Shown piece after piece: positions 3,926-5,054 of a DNA stretch of 5,054 bases (positions within the stretch are counted from its first letter, which is position 1; each line of letters starts with the position of its first letter). The translations under genes were made by a program, and so were the position numbers. The stretch comes from Treponema sp. Lineage in GTDB: Bacteria > Spirochaetota > Spirochaetia > Treponematales > Breznakiellaceae. Location of the stretch: the NCBI GenBank assembly GCA_009780285.1, contig WRAL01000138.1:1-5054 (forward strand), written 5' to 3'. Below the pieces are notes generated by a model. It was not told the DNA's origin. It did not search any database and worked only from the letters and a program-made list of their open reading frames with translations.

Positions 3926-4573
3926 ATGGTCGAGAATTACAAGGAAATTTTATACGACAACGAAACGCTGGACTGCGCGCGCATAACGCTGCGAAAATTC
4001 AGGAAGAGCGACGCGCAGGCCGTTTTCGATTACGGCAGCGACGAGGAAACCTTGCGGTACTTGATCTGGGAAGGCGTAAAAACCCTGGAGGAAGCGAAAA
4101 AGAGCATTTTCGAGCACTACTGGTCGAGGCCGGGCATTTTCGCCATAGCGTTAAAGGAAACCGACGCCTGCATAGGCGCCATCGATCTGCGCATGGAACC
4201 GGAGCATGAGAAAGCCGGCTTTGGCTACGTGCTGAACCGCGCGCATTGGGGAAAGGGCTACATGACCGAAGCGCTGTCCGCCCTGCTCGCGCTCTGCTTC
4301 GAGAGCTTGGAGCTAAACCGCGTGGAGTCGTACTATTTTGTCGGCAACGAAGGCTCCGCAAGGGTGATGCAAAAATGCGGAATGGAAGCGGAGGGCACGG
4401 CGAAGCAGGCGCTCAAGATCAAGGGCGTTTTCCGCGACGAGGCGCGCTGCGGGATAACAAGGGCGCGCTGGCTGGAGCTTGCGTCAAAACATTTCCAATG
4501 TCGCGTTCCTAATTGCCGCTCGTTCGATGAATTTAATGAGGGCAAAGGCCAGAAGGTAAAACGCAAGACCTAA
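3926..4573 (+). CDS. GNAT-family N-acetyltransferase (RimJ/RimL type)
   Basis: I start at ATG 3926, seven bases after GGGAG; the in-frame GTG at 3908 has no ribosome binding site and overlaps the candidate promoter. The 215-residue product matches the GNAT fold: TLRKFRKSDAQAVFDY (about 21-36) is strand 1 and helix 1, FAIALKETDACIGAIDL (72-88) the central strands, and HWGKGYMTEAL (107-117) the acetyl-CoA pyrophosphate loop. NEGSARVMQKCGM (141-153) is the motif B region with the usual N, S and K-x-G-like positions, and GITRARW (176-182) matches the terminal strand. The family transfers acetyl from acetyl-CoA to an N-terminal amine of a ribosomal protein or to a small molecule; the acceptor is not readable. 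Known relatives end near the final W. Here about 25 extra, polar, basic residues follow (191-215), encoded where the gene overlaps the convergent permease gene. That tail is probably not part of the fold. Confidence 0.9.
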   Translation: MVENYKEILYDNETLDCARITLRKFRKSDAQAVFDYGSDEETLRYLIWEGVKTLEEAKKSIFEHYWSRPGIFAIALKETDACIGAIDLRMEPEHEKAGFGYVLNRAHWGKGYMTEALSALLALCFESLELNRVESYYFVGNEGSARVMQKCGMEAEGTAKQALKIKGVFRDEARCGITRARWLELASKHFQCRVPNCRSFDEFNEGKGQKVKRKT

Positions 4574-5054
4574 AAGCAGCTCGCCTGCAAGCAATTGCCC
4601 AAACTCCTTGGAAAAAGCGCCGTCTATGCTCATGTTTGCCGCCCTCACGCTGCGAAAAAGAGGAAACGCACGGGCTATCCACTGCGCAAAAACCGGAAGC
4701 TGGGACACGGGGAAGTTCGCGCCGGAAAAAATCATGATCAGTAGGGCCACGGCGTTTAGAAGCAGGTGTATGCTGTCCGTTATTAAAGCGAGGGCCGCGA
4801 ACATAAGCCCCATTCCAACGCAGGCGAAGGTCGCCGTGAATATTACCGCGAGAAACATTCCTGGGTTAAGCCCCGAAAAACTAATGCCGAAGATCAGTCC
4901 GCCGACGATAAAGGCCGCCGCTATGGTAATGGCGGCAACCACAATCGAAGACACGCCGTTGTACATGATCACCGCCATTTTGTTCGTGGGAGAAACGATA
5001 ATGGATCTGAGCCTGCCGTTAAAGCGCTCCTCGTTAAAGGTTCCGCCTATGTTA
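4484..5054 (-). CDS. ABC-2 type transporter permease (5' part beyond the right edge)
   Basis: The frame is open from the right edge down to a TGA at 4484-4486, giving 189 visible C-terminal residues. The ATG at 4978 is internal: the frame continues upstream with GGTFNEERFNGRLRSIIVSP, the characteristic cytoplasmic ABC-2 segment (E-R-x-x-G-x-L, then SP-T) that contacts the ATPase. About four membrane helices follow (roughly 34-58, 63-92, 94-116 and 155-176). SGANFPVSQLPVFAQWIARAF (about 110-130) is the typical SG...FP..LP.....A loop before the last helix, and the protein ends with FIERAAIRNATLEMF, the usual tail of this family. It would pair with an ATP-binding subunit, probably encoded upstream of it outside the window, to export drugs, lipids or other molecules. 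Substrate unknown. It is convergent with the acetyltransferase and overlaps its 3' end by 90 bases. Confidence 0.92.
   Translation of the reverse strand, partial: NIGGTFNEERFNGRLRSIIVSPTNKMAVIMYNGVSSIVVAAITIAAAFIVGGLIFGISFSGLNPGMFLAVIFTATFACVGMGLMFAALALITDSIHLLLNAVALLIMIFSGANFPVSQLPVFAQWIARAFPLFRSVRAANMSIDGAFSKEFGQLLAGELLLGLAFYLLAFALIKFIERAAIRNATLEMF

Noticed and set aside
3999..4361. 120-residue reverse-strand frame inside the acetyltransferase
   Set aside because: Arg/Ser/Pro-rich antisense shadow of a gene with clear GNAT motifs.
4978..4978. ATG at 4976-4978 (reverse strand) as true start of the permease
   Set aside because: The frame continues without a stop to the window edge and the extra residues carry the family's ERxxGxL segment, so the gene is simply cut by the edge.

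Overview
The window (about 5 kb, moderately GC-rich) looks like a piece of a bacterial chromosome, most probably from a spirochaete related to Treponema, perhaps a gut or termite-gut lineage. That placement is inference. It rests on the membrane-anchored LuxR-type regulator, the permissive lipobox of the third OB-fold protein, and the many compact palindromes between genes. I see no rRNA, tRNA, CRISPR array or transposase gene.

Layout. (1) 1-728, +: 3' part of a membrane-bound LuxR-family regulator, cut by the left edge. (2) 729-901: tandem hairpin-forming units and a strong ribosome binding site. (3) 902-2736, +: three consecutive exported proteins of the bacterial OB-fold family (BOF, YgiW/YdeI-like). 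The first is a single-domain periplasmic form, the second carries two BOF domains in tandem, and the third is a lipoprotein. They are separated by hairpin-rich spacers of 124 and 247 bases. (4) 2840-3634, +: class I SAM-dependent methyltransferase. (5) 3635-3925: a 291-base spacer with CTCCGTG-type short repeats in inverted orientation and three near-perfect hairpins, one of which looks inserted into the repeat. (6) 3926-4573, +: GNAT acetyltransferase of the RimJ/RimL type. (7) 4484-5054, -: C-terminal part of an ABC-2 type permease, cut by the right edge and overlapping the acetyltransferase tail to tail by 90 bases.

How it may work together. The clearest functional unit is the local expansion of BOF proteins into three envelope architectures (soluble, double-domain, lipid-anchored). 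Characterised enterobacterial relatives of this family are linked to envelope or oxidative stress tolerance and to antimicrobial resistance. The membrane-anchored regulator just upstream is a plausible controller, but nothing in the sequence proves it. The methyltransferase, acetyltransferase and permease look like independent single genes.

The most unusual signal is non-coding. Three intergenic regions (728-878, 2091-2305, 3695-3857) are built from back-to-back inverted repeats with unrelated stem sequences and often 3-5 base loops. In one place, a hairpin interrupts an otherwise recognisable repeat with a GGAG duplication at its ends. This suggests a dispersed, possibly mobile, palindromic element. 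No gene-free stretch exceeds 300 bases.
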